From assembly GCF_037327425.1 (NCBI RefSeq), contig NZ_CP147846.1, forward strand, positions 1,798,001-1,862,000: a stretch of 64,000 bases of DNA, given 5' to 3'. Below, one piece after another: positions 8,201-16,416 of the stretch (its first letter is position 1; every line of letters begins with the position of its first letter). The notes below the pieces were generated by a model that saw only the letters and a program-made list of their open reading frames with translations, did no database searches and was not told where the DNA came from. The DNA is from Rhodococcus sovatensis. Its GTDB lineage: Bacteria; Actinomycetota; Actinomycetes; Mycobacteriales; Mycobacteriaceae. Both the position numbers and the translations under genes were made by a program.

Positions 8201-8711
8201 CCACGCGTTGGGTCGATCTCGCGGAGGATTCACCACGAAGATCCATGCACTGACCGACCTGACGTGCTCGCCGGTGACGATGCTGCTGACCGGTGGGCAA
8301 GCCGGGGACAATCCACAGTTGGTGCCGTTGCTCGATGCCCACCGAGCTGCCGGTGGGGACCAGGACTACCGATTGCTCGCCGACAAGGCGTACACCCATC
8401 CCAGTACCCGCACCGAACTGCGTCGCCGCAAGATCAAACACACCATTCCCGAGCGCAGCGACCAGAAGCAGCGACGGGCCGACAAGGGGTCCGCCGGTGG
8501 TCGTCCACCGGGTTTCGATCCGACGATGTACAAGCACCGCAACACCGTCGAGCGTGGCTTCGGGCGGCTCAAACAGTGGCGTGGTGTGGCCACTCGATAT
8601 GACAAGTACGCCATGACATTCCTCGGGGGCGTTGTCCTGTGCGCGGCAGTTCTGCACTCCCGCAACCACAACCACCGCCCGGCGATGAAAACGAAAACGG
8701 ACCCAATTTAA
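8146..8711 (+). CDS. IS5-family transposase, OrfB (frameshifted C-terminal part)
   Basis: The second frame holds the rest of the DDE domain: GRSRGGFTTKIHALTD, LLADKAYTH (second Asp) and the NTVERGFGRLKQWRGVATRYDK region with the catalytic Glu, ending at a stop 8709-8711. The start given is the approximate crossover from OrfA, not a proven initiation codon. The open frame extends back to 7860, but that part is only the shadow of OrfA. Either programmed frameshifting or a single-base loss in the G run would explain the split. Confidence 0.8.
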
Positions 8712-8724
8712 GAGACACGCTCTA

Positions 8725-9429
8725 GTCATCGGCGCGGAGACCTATTCGACGATTCTGGACCCGACGGACCGCACCACCTCGGTAATCTTTGGGGACGGAG
8801 CGGGCGCCATGCTGCTCCGATCGGGAACCGCGACCGTCAACGGTTCCGTGCAGGCCGTCGACTTGGGCAGCAACGGTGCCGACGCTGGATTGATCTGTGT
8901 GCCGGGCGGCGGAGCTTACGAAGCCACCCATCCCTCCGCTGACCGAAACCCGTTCTTCACCATGCAAGGCCGCGAAGTGTTTCGCAGCGCGGTCGGTCAC
9001 ATGGCGGAGTCGTCTCGCGCGGCGCTGGCCCGGGCAGGATGGTCTGCCGACCAGATCGATTGGATTGTCGGACACCAGGCGAACGAACGAATTCTGCACG
9101 CGGTCGGCGATCAACTCGACGTCGACCGAACCAAGTTGGTGATCAATTTGCATGAAGTGGGCAACACCTCTGCCGCGTCTATTCCGCTCGCCCTGATCCA
9201 CGGAGCGACGACGGGTGCCATCACGGCGGGTGACAGGTTGCTGCTGACCGCGTTCGGAGGCGGGACGACGTGGGGTTCGGCGGCACTGTCCTGGCCGGCC
9301 ATTGATGTCGACGTCCCCGTACTCGTTCCCTCACTTTCCACGACAGGAGAAGCACATGTCTCGAGAGAAGATAGTCGCGTATCTGAAGGACGCCATCGAG
9401 AACCGTCTCGAGAACGTCGACCTGCCTGA
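8725..9429 (+). pseudogene. 3-oxoacyl-ACP synthase III (FabH-like), 3' fragment
   Basis: Continuation of the disrupted KAS III, numbered on the rejoined protein: VIGAETYSTILDPTDRTTSVIFGDGAGAMLL, then WIVGHQANERI with catalytic H252 and VGNTSAASIPLAL with N282. The family core ends near TAFGGGTTWGSAALSW (about 9290). The frame continues to 9429, overlapping the ACP gene by 74 bp with a low-complexity Arg/Glu tail, so the true C-terminus may be odd. The intact gene would be 1110 bp (369 aa). Confidence 0.9.
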
Positions 9430-9634
9430 CGATCCGGTCGAGGCTGGGACCCGTTTCGACGAGTTGGGACTGGATTCGCTCAACCTCGTCGAGTTGGCGC
9501 TTCTCGTCGAAAGAGACCTGACGGTCGTGGTGACCGATGAAGAACTCGCTAACCTCGAGACTGTCTCCGCCGCGGCGGAACACATCAGCACGTCGATCGA
9601 CGACGGAGCTCCGACCGCAGCGGTTCAGGGGTGA
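9356..9634 (+). CDS. Acyl carrier protein
   Basis: A 92 aa ACP with the phosphopantetheine motif ELGLDSLNLVEL (attachment Ser at residue 41) and an acidic composition. ATG 9356 is chosen because AGGAGA lies 5 bp upstream; an earlier in-frame ATG at 9302 adds a non-family leader. It should carry the beta-ketoacyl chain made by the neighbouring KAS III and be edited by the TEII at 338. It lies inside the 3' end of the KAS III frame. Confidence 0.9.
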   Translation: MSREKIVAYLKDAIENRLENVDLPDDPVEAGTRFDELGLDSLNLVELALLVERDLTVVVTDEELANLETVSAAAEHISTSIDDGAPTAAVQG

Positions 9635-9640
9635 TGCGAC

Positions 9641-10240
9641 GTGCGAATCGCGATCGTCGGCTCGTACGGCAACGGCAAGACCACTTTGTCGACGGCACTG
9701 GCCGACCGTCTCGGAATCCCGCGCGTTCATGCCACCCCGATGGCTTTGGGAGAGGGCGCCCTGCGCACCTCGCTCGAAGAGTGCGACGACCATCAGCTGG
9801 TTCAACTTGTCAGCCGTCGGCTCATCGAACGCGTCACGGCCGAATCGTCGGCGCGCGACGCCGGGTTCGTTTCCGACGGCTCGGTGTTGCACGAGTTCGT
9901 CTATGCCGATACTCGACTTCGATTCGGCCTACATCCCGACAGCGCGGACGCCGTTCCGACTGACGCCGTTTCGCCGGAGTCCACCGCCCTCGGCGCCATT
10001 GCCAAAGAGGTCGTCGCGTACGCCGAACAGACCTATGACATGGTGATTGCCGTTCCCAACGAACGCCCCCTGGTGGACACCCCGCCTCCGATCAGTGAAC
10101 CGTTTCGCTCGATACTCGACGCGTCTATGCTCAATCTGCTCAGGAAATTCGGCCTCCCGTACGTCGGGGTCGCGGGTGACGAGACCGACAGGCTCAAGCA
10201 GGCGGTTGACCGACTCGGCATACTGATGTGCGATTCATAA
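9641..10240 (+). CDS. P-loop kinase/ATPase (AAA_28 / NadR-kinase-like), paralogue 2
   Basis: A 199 aa P-loop protein starting at GTG 9641, 6 bp after the ACP stop. Walker A GSYGNGKT lies at residues 7-14, the shared motif is FVSDGSVLHEFVY, and a downstream YDMVIAVPNERPLVDTPPPISEPFR parallels the protein at 6628. The two are clear paralogues flanking the KAS III/ACP pair, suggesting two successive phosphorylations or a heteromeric kinase. It is the last intact gene of the cluster. Confidence 0.7.
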   Translation: MRIAIVGSYGNGKTTLSTALADRLGIPRVHATPMALGEGALRTSLEECDDHQLVQLVSRRLIERVTAESSARDAGFVSDGSVLHEFVYADTRLRFGLHPDSADAVPTDAVSPESTALGAIAKEVVAYAEQTYDMVIAVPNERPLVDTPPPISEPFRSILDASMLNLLRKFGLPYVGVAGDETDRLKQAVDRLGILMCDS

Positions 10241-10288
10241 CATGGCGTGTGTGCCCTATCGCGGTGGGGACGGTAGGCGGCGAGGAAC

Positions 10289-11020
10289 ATGGTCGAGAGT
10301 GTCCCGGCGCCGTTCGGTCGCAGATCCGGCGTCGTTGACCAGGTGCACACCCTGCACACCGAAGAGGTTCACCTGGCGACGGCGGCTGGAAGCAACTGTG
10401 CGTGCTCATGACATGGAACGCGATTTGCGGGCGATACCCGCCGAACGTGAACTCCTGTAGCTCAAGCTCTTGCGGGCGGTCGCCCGCGCCACCGACAATC
10501 ACGTCCCGCAGCGTGCGACCGCCAACAACCTGGCGGTCACCCGGCCTCAAGTGGGCCGCATCGTCGAGAAGCTGCGATTGACCCCGCGGCACGCGGCCCA
10601 CGCGAAGTGCTGGCCGTCAACATAGTCAATCATGATGCGATGGTCGCCGAACTCGTCACGTGGCCGTACACGTTCGGACACGACGCGGTCGACGACCCGG
10701 CGGGGGAGAGCTACGTGCGGGCGTCATGGAATCAGATAGAACATGCCGGGATCTCCTCGACGATGAGGACTATCGTGTGCTTCCCGCCCTGGCGACCACC
10801 GGTCCACCTTGGGTGGGCAAGTCGTCGCGTGTCGACCGTCGCCGTCTCGCCGGACAAGGTTGCTGGCACACACTCGAGCGGGTCCGTCGCACATTCCGAG
10901 CGAGCCCGCGACCTGGCATGCGCCTAGCTCACCCGATGCACTGGGGCACCATCCCCGCGAACGCCGTGCCGAGCTCCTCTGGCATGCGATCGTCGCCACT
11001 GCTCGGTCTTACGGGCCGTC
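10289..11020 (+). pseudogene. Decayed helix-turn-helix protein gene
   Basis: No intact gene lies between 10241 and 11020, but a broken one can be followed through several frames. It starts at ATG 10289 (MVESVPAPFGRRSGVVDQVH), shifts to DMERDLRAIPAERELL, hits a stop (10458-10460), and continues LKLLRAVARATDNHVPQRATANNLAVTRPQVGRIVEKL, an HTH-like stretch. Another shift gives NHDAMVAELVTWPY and DDPAGESYVRASWNQIEHA, then DLLDDEDYRVLPALATTGPPWVGKSS, and finally RAELLWHAIVATARSYG. At least one in-frame stop and three frameshifts are needed, so it is non-functional. The original family is not identified. Confidence 0.5.
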
Positions 11021-11305
11021 TCACACCGCAGAAATATCCGACGGGTGCTGGGCGAGCGGGGTCACGTCGATGCTCATGTATTGGAACAGCGGTAGATTCC
11101 ATAGAATCTCATGGAGTCGCTCGTTGTCCCGCACTTCGAAGATGCTGAGGTTGGAGTATTGGCCGACGAGTCGCCAGATGCTGACCCACTCGCCGTCGCG
11201 CTGCAGCTGCTGGGAGTACGCCTTCTCTCGGGCGAGAGTGTCGGCTCGTACGTCCGCATCCAGATCCTGCGGCAGCGCGACGTCCATCTTCACGGCAAAA
11301 AGCAT
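11021..11305 (-). CDS. catC: Muconolactone delta-isomerase
   Basis: A 94 aa protein that converts muconolactone to 3-oxoadipate enol-lactone in the catechol branch of the beta-ketoadipate pathway. It begins MLFAVKMDVALPQDLD and contains EKAYSQQLQRDGEWVSIWRLVGQYSNLSIFEV and LPLFQYMSIDVTPLAQHPSD, which are typical of CatC (about 92-96 aa). It lies 5 bp downstream of catA on the minus strand and ends the catRBAC transcription unit. Confidence 0.96.
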   Translation of the reverse strand: MLFAVKMDVALPQDLDADVRADTLAREKAYSQQLQRDGEWVSIWRLVGQYSNLSIFEVRDNERLHEILWNLPLFQYMSIDVTPLAQHPSDISAV

Positions 11306-11310
11306 GTGTC

Positions 11311-12177
11311 TCAGTCCTTGTCGAGTACGAAGTCGTACGTCACTTCTTGGCCACCGTCGACGTCGTGCGGGTCGAGGATGAGCTCCGGCTTGACGGCGTT
11401 GGCGACGTCGTCGTCGTTGTGCGCATCACCGGGGAAGTAGAGTTGGGTGGTGATTTGCTGGTAGCCGTCGGCCGCGACCTTGAGGTGCAGGTGTGCCGGA
11501 CGCCACGGGTGCCAGCCTGCGGCAGAGATGAGATTCCCGCATGCCCCGTCGGTCGGAATCTGGTATGGCGCTGGCTTCATGGTGTGGATCCAGAACTGGC
11601 CCTGATCGTCGGTGGTCACCGTTCCGCGTAGATTCCATTCGGGGATTCCGGGTGCGAACTGCGAGTAGAAACCATCGGCGTCGGCGTGCCAGATCTCGAT
11701 GACGGCATGCGGCAGCGGGGTGCCGTCGACGCCGCGCACCTGTCCCTGGAACAGCAACGGGGTGCCCTTCTCGCCGTCGCGGGTGGGCAGGATTGCGGCC
11801 GAACCCAGCTCAGGAGCGTCCGGAACGTAGTACGGGCCCTCGATTGTGCCTTTGCTGCCCTCGCGGGATTCGCCGGCCACTTCTTCGACCACGTGCTCTA
11901 CCCAGACGTCGAGGAACAGCGGCCATTCACCGGTCTGGCCCACGTTGATGAGCCATGCCTTGAGTGCGTTGTATTCGTCGTACGTCACCTTGTGTTCGCG
12001 GACCGTCTCATGGACGGCTGAGAGAACTTGGCGGGCAAGCAGGCTGACGCGCTCGGGTGGAGTGTGGGCAGCCGCCTGCTTGTCGGAAGTGAAGCGCTGG
12101 GTGGCGTTCGCGCCGGAAGCGGCCGCGGTGGCCACTTCGGTAGCCGAGTCTGTCGAGGGGGCGTGGTCGATACTCAT
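11311..12177 (-). CDS. catA: Catechol 1,2-dioxygenase
   Basis: A 288 aa intradiol dioxygenase that cleaves catechol to cis,cis-muconate with non-haem Fe(III). The iron ligands are visible: Tyr in EGPYYVPDAPE, Tyr in MKPAPYQIP, and the two His of RPAHLHLKV. The N-terminal helical dimerisation region precedes them. ATG 12177 is preceded by an AAGGAGTT site; the longer frame upstream reads into the catB spacer and is not needed. It sits between catB and catC as in other Rhodococcus cat operons. Confidence 0.96.
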   Translation of the reverse strand: MSIDHAPSTDSATEVATAAASGANATQRFTSDKQAAAHTPPERVSLLARQVLSAVHETVREHKVTYDEYNALKAWLINVGQTGEWPLFLDVWVEHVVEEVAGESREGSKGTIEGPYYVPDAPELGSAAILPTRDGEKGTPLLFQGQVRGVDGTPLPHAVIEIWHADADGFYSQFAPGIPEWNLRGTVTTDDQGQFWIHTMKPAPYQIPTDGACGNLISAAGWHPWRPAHLHLKVAADGYQQITTQLYFPGDAHNDDDVANAVKPELILDPHDVDGGQEVTYDFVLDKD

Positions 12178-12220
12178 GGAGAACTCCTTGGGTGAAGGTT
12201 GTGCTCTTCGGGGCTGAAAA

Positions 12221-13324
12221 TCATTGGTCGGTTCGGTATTTCGCGAGTTTGTCCGGGTCGATACGAACACCGAGTCCCGATCCCGGCAGGACGCTGAGAG
12301 TGCCGTCCCGAATCTCGAGACTCTCGGTGAGTAGGTCGTCACTCATGTCGAGGAAGTTGGACAGCTCGCCTGCCCGACGCGACGTCAGGTCGAAAGCGGC
12401 ACCGAAGGCGACGGTGCATGCCGTGCCGAGCTGCCCGTCGATCTGGTTCCCCATCACCACGTCGACGCCTAGGCCCTCGCATAGGTGGTGGGTGCGCTGC
12501 GACGTGGTGAATCCGGTGCGAGCGGTCTTGATGCTCACCGCGGTTGCGGATCCGCCGAGAATTTCGCGGGTTACCTCGGCCGGGGTGGTCGCGGATTCGT
12601 CTGCCACGAAGGGGACATCGAGTTGCTGGACGAGCCAGCGTCGGCCGAGGACATCGTCGGCCGGGCACAGTTCCTCGGCGAGGGTCAGTCCGAGATCGGA
12701 CATCTCTTTCATGGCGCGTGCCGATTCGGCGGCGGTCCAGCCTCGATTGCCGTCGACATACAGTTCGGTGTCGGCACCGAGGCCTTCACGGAGTGCTCGG
12801 ACGACCGCGATATCGAGGGCTATCGGTCGACGGCCGACCTTGACCTTGAACACGTCGATTCCGTACGTCTCTCGCATCCTCGTGGCTTCGTCGACCATCG
12901 CCGCCGGGGTATCGAAACCGAGCATGTGACTCACCCGCATTCGGTCGGTGTATCCACCGAGCAATTCGGTCACGGGCAGGTCGAGTGTCTGCCCCAGCGC
13001 GTCCCAGATCGCCATGTCCACCGCGGATTTTGCTACCGGATTACCCACGGTGCGAGCAAGTTTGGCATGTACCACCTCACGCTCGACGAGGGTGAGGCCG
13101 ATGATCGCGGGGGAGAAGAGGGTCTCGATCACCGTAGCCACGCCGCGCTGGGTCTCGCCGTACGTGAACGGCCTGGGGGGAGCGTCGGCGATACCCACAA
13201 CACCGTCATCGGTGTGTACCCGAACGAGTACGTGCTCGGCCGCAGCGACCTCACCGCTGGCGAACTTCAACGGCTTTCGGTATGGAATCGAGTACGGAAT
13301 TGCGTCGACTGCGACGATCTTCAT
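12221..13324 (-). CDS. catB: Muconate cycloisomerase
   Basis: A 367 aa enolase-superfamily enzyme that lactonises cis,cis-muconate to muconolactone. The N-terminal capping domain leads into the barrel with the KxK base FKVKVGRR, the metal ligands in YVDGNRGW and AEELCPADD, and VADESATT further on. The start codon overlaps the catR stop (ATGA, 13321-13324), so catR and catB are translationally coupled. Length and order (catB-catA-catC) are normal. Confidence 0.95.
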   Translation of the reverse strand: MKIVAVDAIPYSIPYRKPLKFASGEVAAAEHVLVRVHTDDGVVGIADAPPRPFTYGETQRGVATVIETLFSPAIIGLTLVEREVVHAKLARTVGNPVAKSAVDMAIWDALGQTLDLPVTELLGGYTDRMRVSHMLGFDTPAAMVDEATRMRETYGIDVFKVKVGRRPIALDIAVVRALREGLGADTELYVDGNRGWTAAESARAMKEMSDLGLTLAEELCPADDVLGRRWLVQQLDVPFVADESATTPAEVTREILGGSATAVSIKTARTGFTTSQRTHHLCEGLGVDVVMGNQIDGQLGTACTVAFGAAFDLTSRRAGELSNFLDMSDDLLTESLEIRDGTLSVLPGSGLGVRIDPDKLAKYRTDQ

Positions 13325-14250
13325 GACATGTCCTTCAGCTCGGACGTCGGAACGGATGATTCGATACGCGGCAGCACTTCCGCGTCCTCGAGGGCACCGA
13401 CGAGCGCATCGACGAGTGCCGACGGTCGGTCTCGGTGCCAGGCCAACGCAAGGTCGATGGTGCTCGCGCCGGCGATATCGCGGAAGACGACGCCGTTCAA
13501 CTGCAGGGCGCGAACGGATTCGGGAACCAACGCAACACCCAACCCCGCCGCGACGAGTGCCAGCAGCACCGAAGTGTCCGGGGCTTCGTGTTCACGTCTC
13601 GGGCTGAAACCTGCAGCGCGACAGCTTGTCACCACAGCTTCGTTGACGACCGAATGAGTGTCGGAGTACATGACGAAGTCCTCGTAGGCCAAATCGGCGA
13701 CGTCGAGCGCCGGTTCGGTGGAGAACCGATGATCGACGGGCAATGCGAGCACCAACGATTCCGTAGTGATTTTCCGTAACACCAGATCGTCACCGGCAAC
13801 AGGAGGTCGCAGCACCGCAACATCGAGATGTTCCGAGCGCAGACCTTCGACCTGCGCCGGGGTGAGCAGGTCGCCGTGAATTTCCAGGGCGATTCCGGGC
13901 AGTCTCTGCTTGATCGCGCGCGCAATCGGAGGTAGTTGGTCGAAGGCGGCCGTGCCGGTGAAGCCGATGCGTACCAAGCCGTATCGGCCCTCGGCGATCC
14001 TTCGTACTCCTCGCGCGCTCTGCTCGAGATTGTCGAGGTTGCGGAGCGTCTCGCGGTAGAAGAACTCTCCCGCCGGGGTCAGGCTCACCTGCCGGGTTGT
14101 CCTGGCCAGGAGCGTCACACCCAATTCGGCCTCCAACTGGCGAACCGATTGAGACAGCGCAGGTTGAGCCAGATGTAGCCGGGTGGCGGCTTGCCCGAAG
14201 TGCCGAGTCTCGGCGACGGCCACGAAGTGGTACAGGTGCCGCAGTTCCAT
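13321..14250 (-). CDS. catR: LysR-family regulator of catechol catabolism
   Basis: A 309 aa LysR-type regulator. The N-terminal winged HTH reads MELRHLYHFVAVAETRHFGQAATRLHLAQPALSQSVRQLEAELG; the C-terminal periplasmic-binding-like domain senses the inducer, usually muconate in CatR proteins. It is the first gene of the minus-strand cat operon and diverges from benA across a 207-bp spacer, where it could control both directions. Assignment as CatR is from context plus family. Confidence 0.9.
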   Translation of the reverse strand: MELRHLYHFVAVAETRHFGQAATRLHLAQPALSQSVRQLEAELGVTLLARTTRQVSLTPAGEFFYRETLRNLDNLEQSARGVRRIAEGRYGLVRIGFTGTAAFDQLPPIARAIKQRLPGIALEIHGDLLTPAQVEGLRSEHLDVAVLRPPVAGDDLVLRKITTESLVLALPVDHRFSTEPALDVADLAYEDFVMYSDTHSVVNEAVVTSCRAAGFSPRREHEAPDTSVLLALVAAGLGVALVPESVRALQLNGVVFRDIAGASTIDLALAWHRDRPSALVDALVGALEDAEVLPRIESSVPTSELKDMS

Positions 14251-14457
14251 GACCGAGCCTTTCTGTGCTTTGTGGGGTGACCCTGACCACAGTAGAGATG
14301 GAATCCATCGTTGACAAAGACCTATTTACGTCTCATTGATAAGCAAGATTGATCAATAGACATCCAGGTTGGGCCTAGGCAAAGCCCTGGTGTGACGGCA
14401 ACCACTCCCTGACACAGTCACTTGTAATCCAACTCGAGGCACCTGGAGGAACCCGTT
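14251..14457. promoter_or_regulatory. Divergent catR / benA regulatory region
   Basis: This 207-bp spacer separates the catR and benA starts. It contains a perfect 13-bp palindrome GATGGAATCCATC (14297-14309), a 10-bp palindrome ATTGATCAAT (14348-14357) and a TTGACA box (14311-14316). The first palindrome, nearest catR, is a plausible LysR site. The distal half holds the 21-bp ben element described separately. Promoter positions are not resolved by eye. Confidence 0.55.
14375..14422 (+). promoter_or_regulatory. Bipartite ben element upstream of benA (candidate BenR site)
   Basis: The block CTAGGCAAAG...TGGTGTGA (14375-14395) is identical over 21 bp to 21950-21970 upstream of benK. In both places a 14-bp spacer is followed by a second block TGA(c/g)ACAGT(c/g)A(c/t)T (14410 and 21985). 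The two copies are 7.6 kb apart and both precede transcription units of the ben regulon, so they probably bind the same activator; BenR (19153) is the obvious candidate. Confidence 0.75.
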
Positions 14458-15843
14458 ATGACCGAAATGCTGGATCACGTGCAGAACAGAATCGACGGAG
14501 CGGTGATCGACGATGTCGCGGCGGGCATCTACCGCGCCAACCGCAGTATCTTCACCGACGAGGAGGTGTTCGAGCTCGAGATGAAGCACATCTTCGAGGG
14601 CAACTGGATATACCTCGCCCACGAGAGTCAGCTCCCAAACAACGGGGACTACTTCACCGTGCACATGGGTCGTCAGCCCGTCGTGATCACCCGAGACAAG
14701 GATGGCGAGCTGCACTGCCTCATCAACGCCTGCGCGCACCGCGGCGCGATGCTGTGCCGCCGCAAGACGGACAACCGCACCACTCTCACCTGTCCCTTCC
14801 ACGGCTGGACGTTCCGAAACGACGGCACACTGCTCAAGGTCAAGGATCCCGACGGTGCCGGCTACCCCGACACATTCGACGTCGACGGATCGCACAACCT
14901 CACCAAGGTCCCACGCTTCGAGAGCTACCGCGGATTCCTCTTCGCGAGCCTCAACGACGACGTTTCGACCCTTGCCGAACATCTCGGCGACACCGTCAAG
15001 GTCATCGACATGCTCGTCGACCAGTCACCCGAAGGCCTCGAAGTGCTCCGCGGATCTTCGTCGTACACCTTCGACGGAAACTGGAAAGTGCAGGCGGAGA
15101 ACGGGGCCGACGGCTATCACGTCAGCGCCGTGCACTGGAATTACGCCGCGACCACCTCACGTCGCAACAACGGTGAATCCAAGAACACCACCAAGGCGCT
15201 CGACGCCGGCGGCTGGGGCAAGTCCGGTGGCGGCTACTGGTCCTATCCCAATGGCCATCTGTGCCTGTGGACCTGGGCGGCCAACCCCCAGGACCGCCCG
15301 CTGTGGGATCAGATGGACTCGCTGAAAGAGAAGTTCGGCGATGCCAAGGGTGAATTCATGGTGAAGGGTTCCCGCAACCTGTGCCTGTACCCGAACGTCT
15401 ATCTGATGGACCAGTTCAGCACTCAGATCCGGCACTTCCGGCCGATCGCACCGAACAAGACCGAGGTCACCATCTACTGCATCGCACCCAAGGGCGAGAG
15501 CAAAGAAGCGCGCGCACATCGGATCCGGCAGTACGAGGACTTCTTCAACGCTTCCGGCATGGCGACCCCCGACGACCTGGAGGAGTTTCGCTCGTGCCAG
15601 CTGACCTTCCAGGCGACCAATGCGCCGTGGAACGACATGAGCCGCGGTGCGGAGCACTGGCTCACCGGACCCGACCCCGTGGCCGAGGCACTCGACATGC
15701 CCGGTGTCATCTCGGCGGGTGTCAAGAACGAAGACGAGGGGCTGTTCCCAGTCCAGCATGGCTACTGGCGCAAAACCCTGCTGTCCGCTCTCGACAAGCA
15801 ACGCGCAGCCAACTCCGCACCCGCTGCAGCACAGGAGGTCTGA
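14458..15843 (+). CDS. benA: Benzoate 1,2-dioxygenase, large (alpha) subunit
   Basis: A 461 aa Rieske non-haem iron oxygenase that converts benzoate to a cis-1,2-dihydrodiol carboxylate with BenB and BenC. The Rieske ligands are C92-x-H94 and C112-x2-H115 (CAHRG and CPFHGW). The catalytic domain has NGADGYHVSAVHWNY, carrying mononuclear-iron His residues. CTGGAGG precedes ATG 14458. It is the first gene of benAB(CD)R and ends 1 bp before benB. Confidence 0.96.
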   Translation: MTEMLDHVQNRIDGAVIDDVAAGIYRANRSIFTDEEVFELEMKHIFEGNWIYLAHESQLPNNGDYFTVHMGRQPVVITRDKDGELHCLINACAHRGAMLCRRKTDNRTTLTCPFHGWTFRNDGTLLKVKDPDGAGYPDTFDVDGSHNLTKVPRFESYRGFLFASLNDDVSTLAEHLGDTVKVIDMLVDQSPEGLEVLRGSSSYTFDGNWKVQAENGADGYHVSAVHWNYAATTSRRNNGESKNTTKALDAGGWGKSGGGYWSYPNGHLCLWTWAANPQDRPLWDQMDSLKEKFGDAKGEFMVKGSRNLCLYPNVYLMDQFSTQIRHFRPIAPNKTEVTIYCIAPKGESKEARAHRIRQYEDFFNASGMATPDDLEEFRSCQLTFQATNAPWNDMSRGAEHWLTGPDPVAEALDMPGVISAGVKNEDEGLFPVQHGYWRKTLLSALDKQRAANSAPAAAQEV

Positions 15844-15844
15844 C

Positions 15845-16384
15845 ATGACTGCCACCGTCGTCAACACCGATACCGCGCAGCCCGCCTCATCGCGGCTGAT
15901 CACGCAGACGTCCATCGAGCAGTTCCTCTACCGCGAAGCGCGCTACCTCGACGATCGTGAGTTCGAGAAATGGCTCACGTGCTACGCGGACGACGTCGAG
16001 TACTGGATGCCCTGCTGGGATGACAACGACCTGCTCACCGAGGATCCCCAGACCGACATCTCGCTGATCTACTACGAGAACAAGGGTGGGCTGGAAGATC
16101 GCGTGTTTCGCATCCGGACCGAACGGTCCAGTGCCACGTCGATACCCGAACCGAGGACCAGCCACAACATCAGCAACGTCGAGGTCATCGAGCGTCGGGG
16201 AGATATCGTCGACGTCCGATTCAATTGGCACACGATGTATTTCCGCTACAAGACCATCGATCCGTACTACGGAACATCGTTCTACACGATCGACTTCTCC
16301 GGCGACTCGCCGCTCATCCGGCGCAAGACCGTGGTGCTGAAGAACGACTACATCCACCACGTCGTCGACATCTATCACTTCTGA
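15845..16384 (+). CDS. benB: Benzoate 1,2-dioxygenase, small (beta) subunit
   Basis: A 179 aa NTF2-fold ring-hydroxylating dioxygenase beta subunit: IEQFLYREARYLDDREFEKWLTCYADDVEYWMPCWDD at the N-terminus, then ISLIYYENKGGLEDRVFRIRTERS and a C-terminal IRRKTVVLKNDYIHHVVDIYHF. It provides the structural half of the alpha3beta3 oxygenase. ATG 15845 follows the benA stop by 1 bp and a CAGGAGG site; upstream extension of this frame is a benA shadow. Confidence 0.95.
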   Translation: MTATVVNTDTAQPASSRLITQTSIEQFLYREARYLDDREFEKWLTCYADDVEYWMPCWDDNDLLTEDPQTDISLIYYENKGGLEDRVFRIRTERSSATSIPEPRTSHNISNVEVIERRGDIVDVRFNWHTMYFRYKTIDPYYGTSFYTIDFSGDSPLIRRKTVVLKNDYIHHVVDIYHF

Positions 16385-16416
16385 TTCGTCTGCCGTAACC
16401 CCCGAGGAGTTCCACC

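Larger units (their letters stand above)
7737..8722 (+). mobile_element. IS5-family (IS427-like) insertion sequence, about 986 bp
   Basis: The ends are perfect inverted repeats: GAGCGTGTCTC at 7737 and GAGACACGCTC ending at 8722. They are flanked by CTAG-containing copies at 7734-7737 and 8722-8725. Because CTAG is a palindrome, the duplication can be read as TA (2 bp) or CTAG (4 bp); both restore the KAS III frame exactly. The element carries a two-frame transposase on the plus strand, parallel to the host gene. Confidence 0.9.

Noticed and set aside
12485..13657. 390-codon plus-strand frame across catB/catR
   Set aside because: Antisense to two well-supported genes and lacks any recognisable motif.
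14311..14342. TTGACA...TGATAA as a benA promoter
   Set aside because: Spacing is about 20 bp, too long for a standard sigma-70 promoter, so it was not called.
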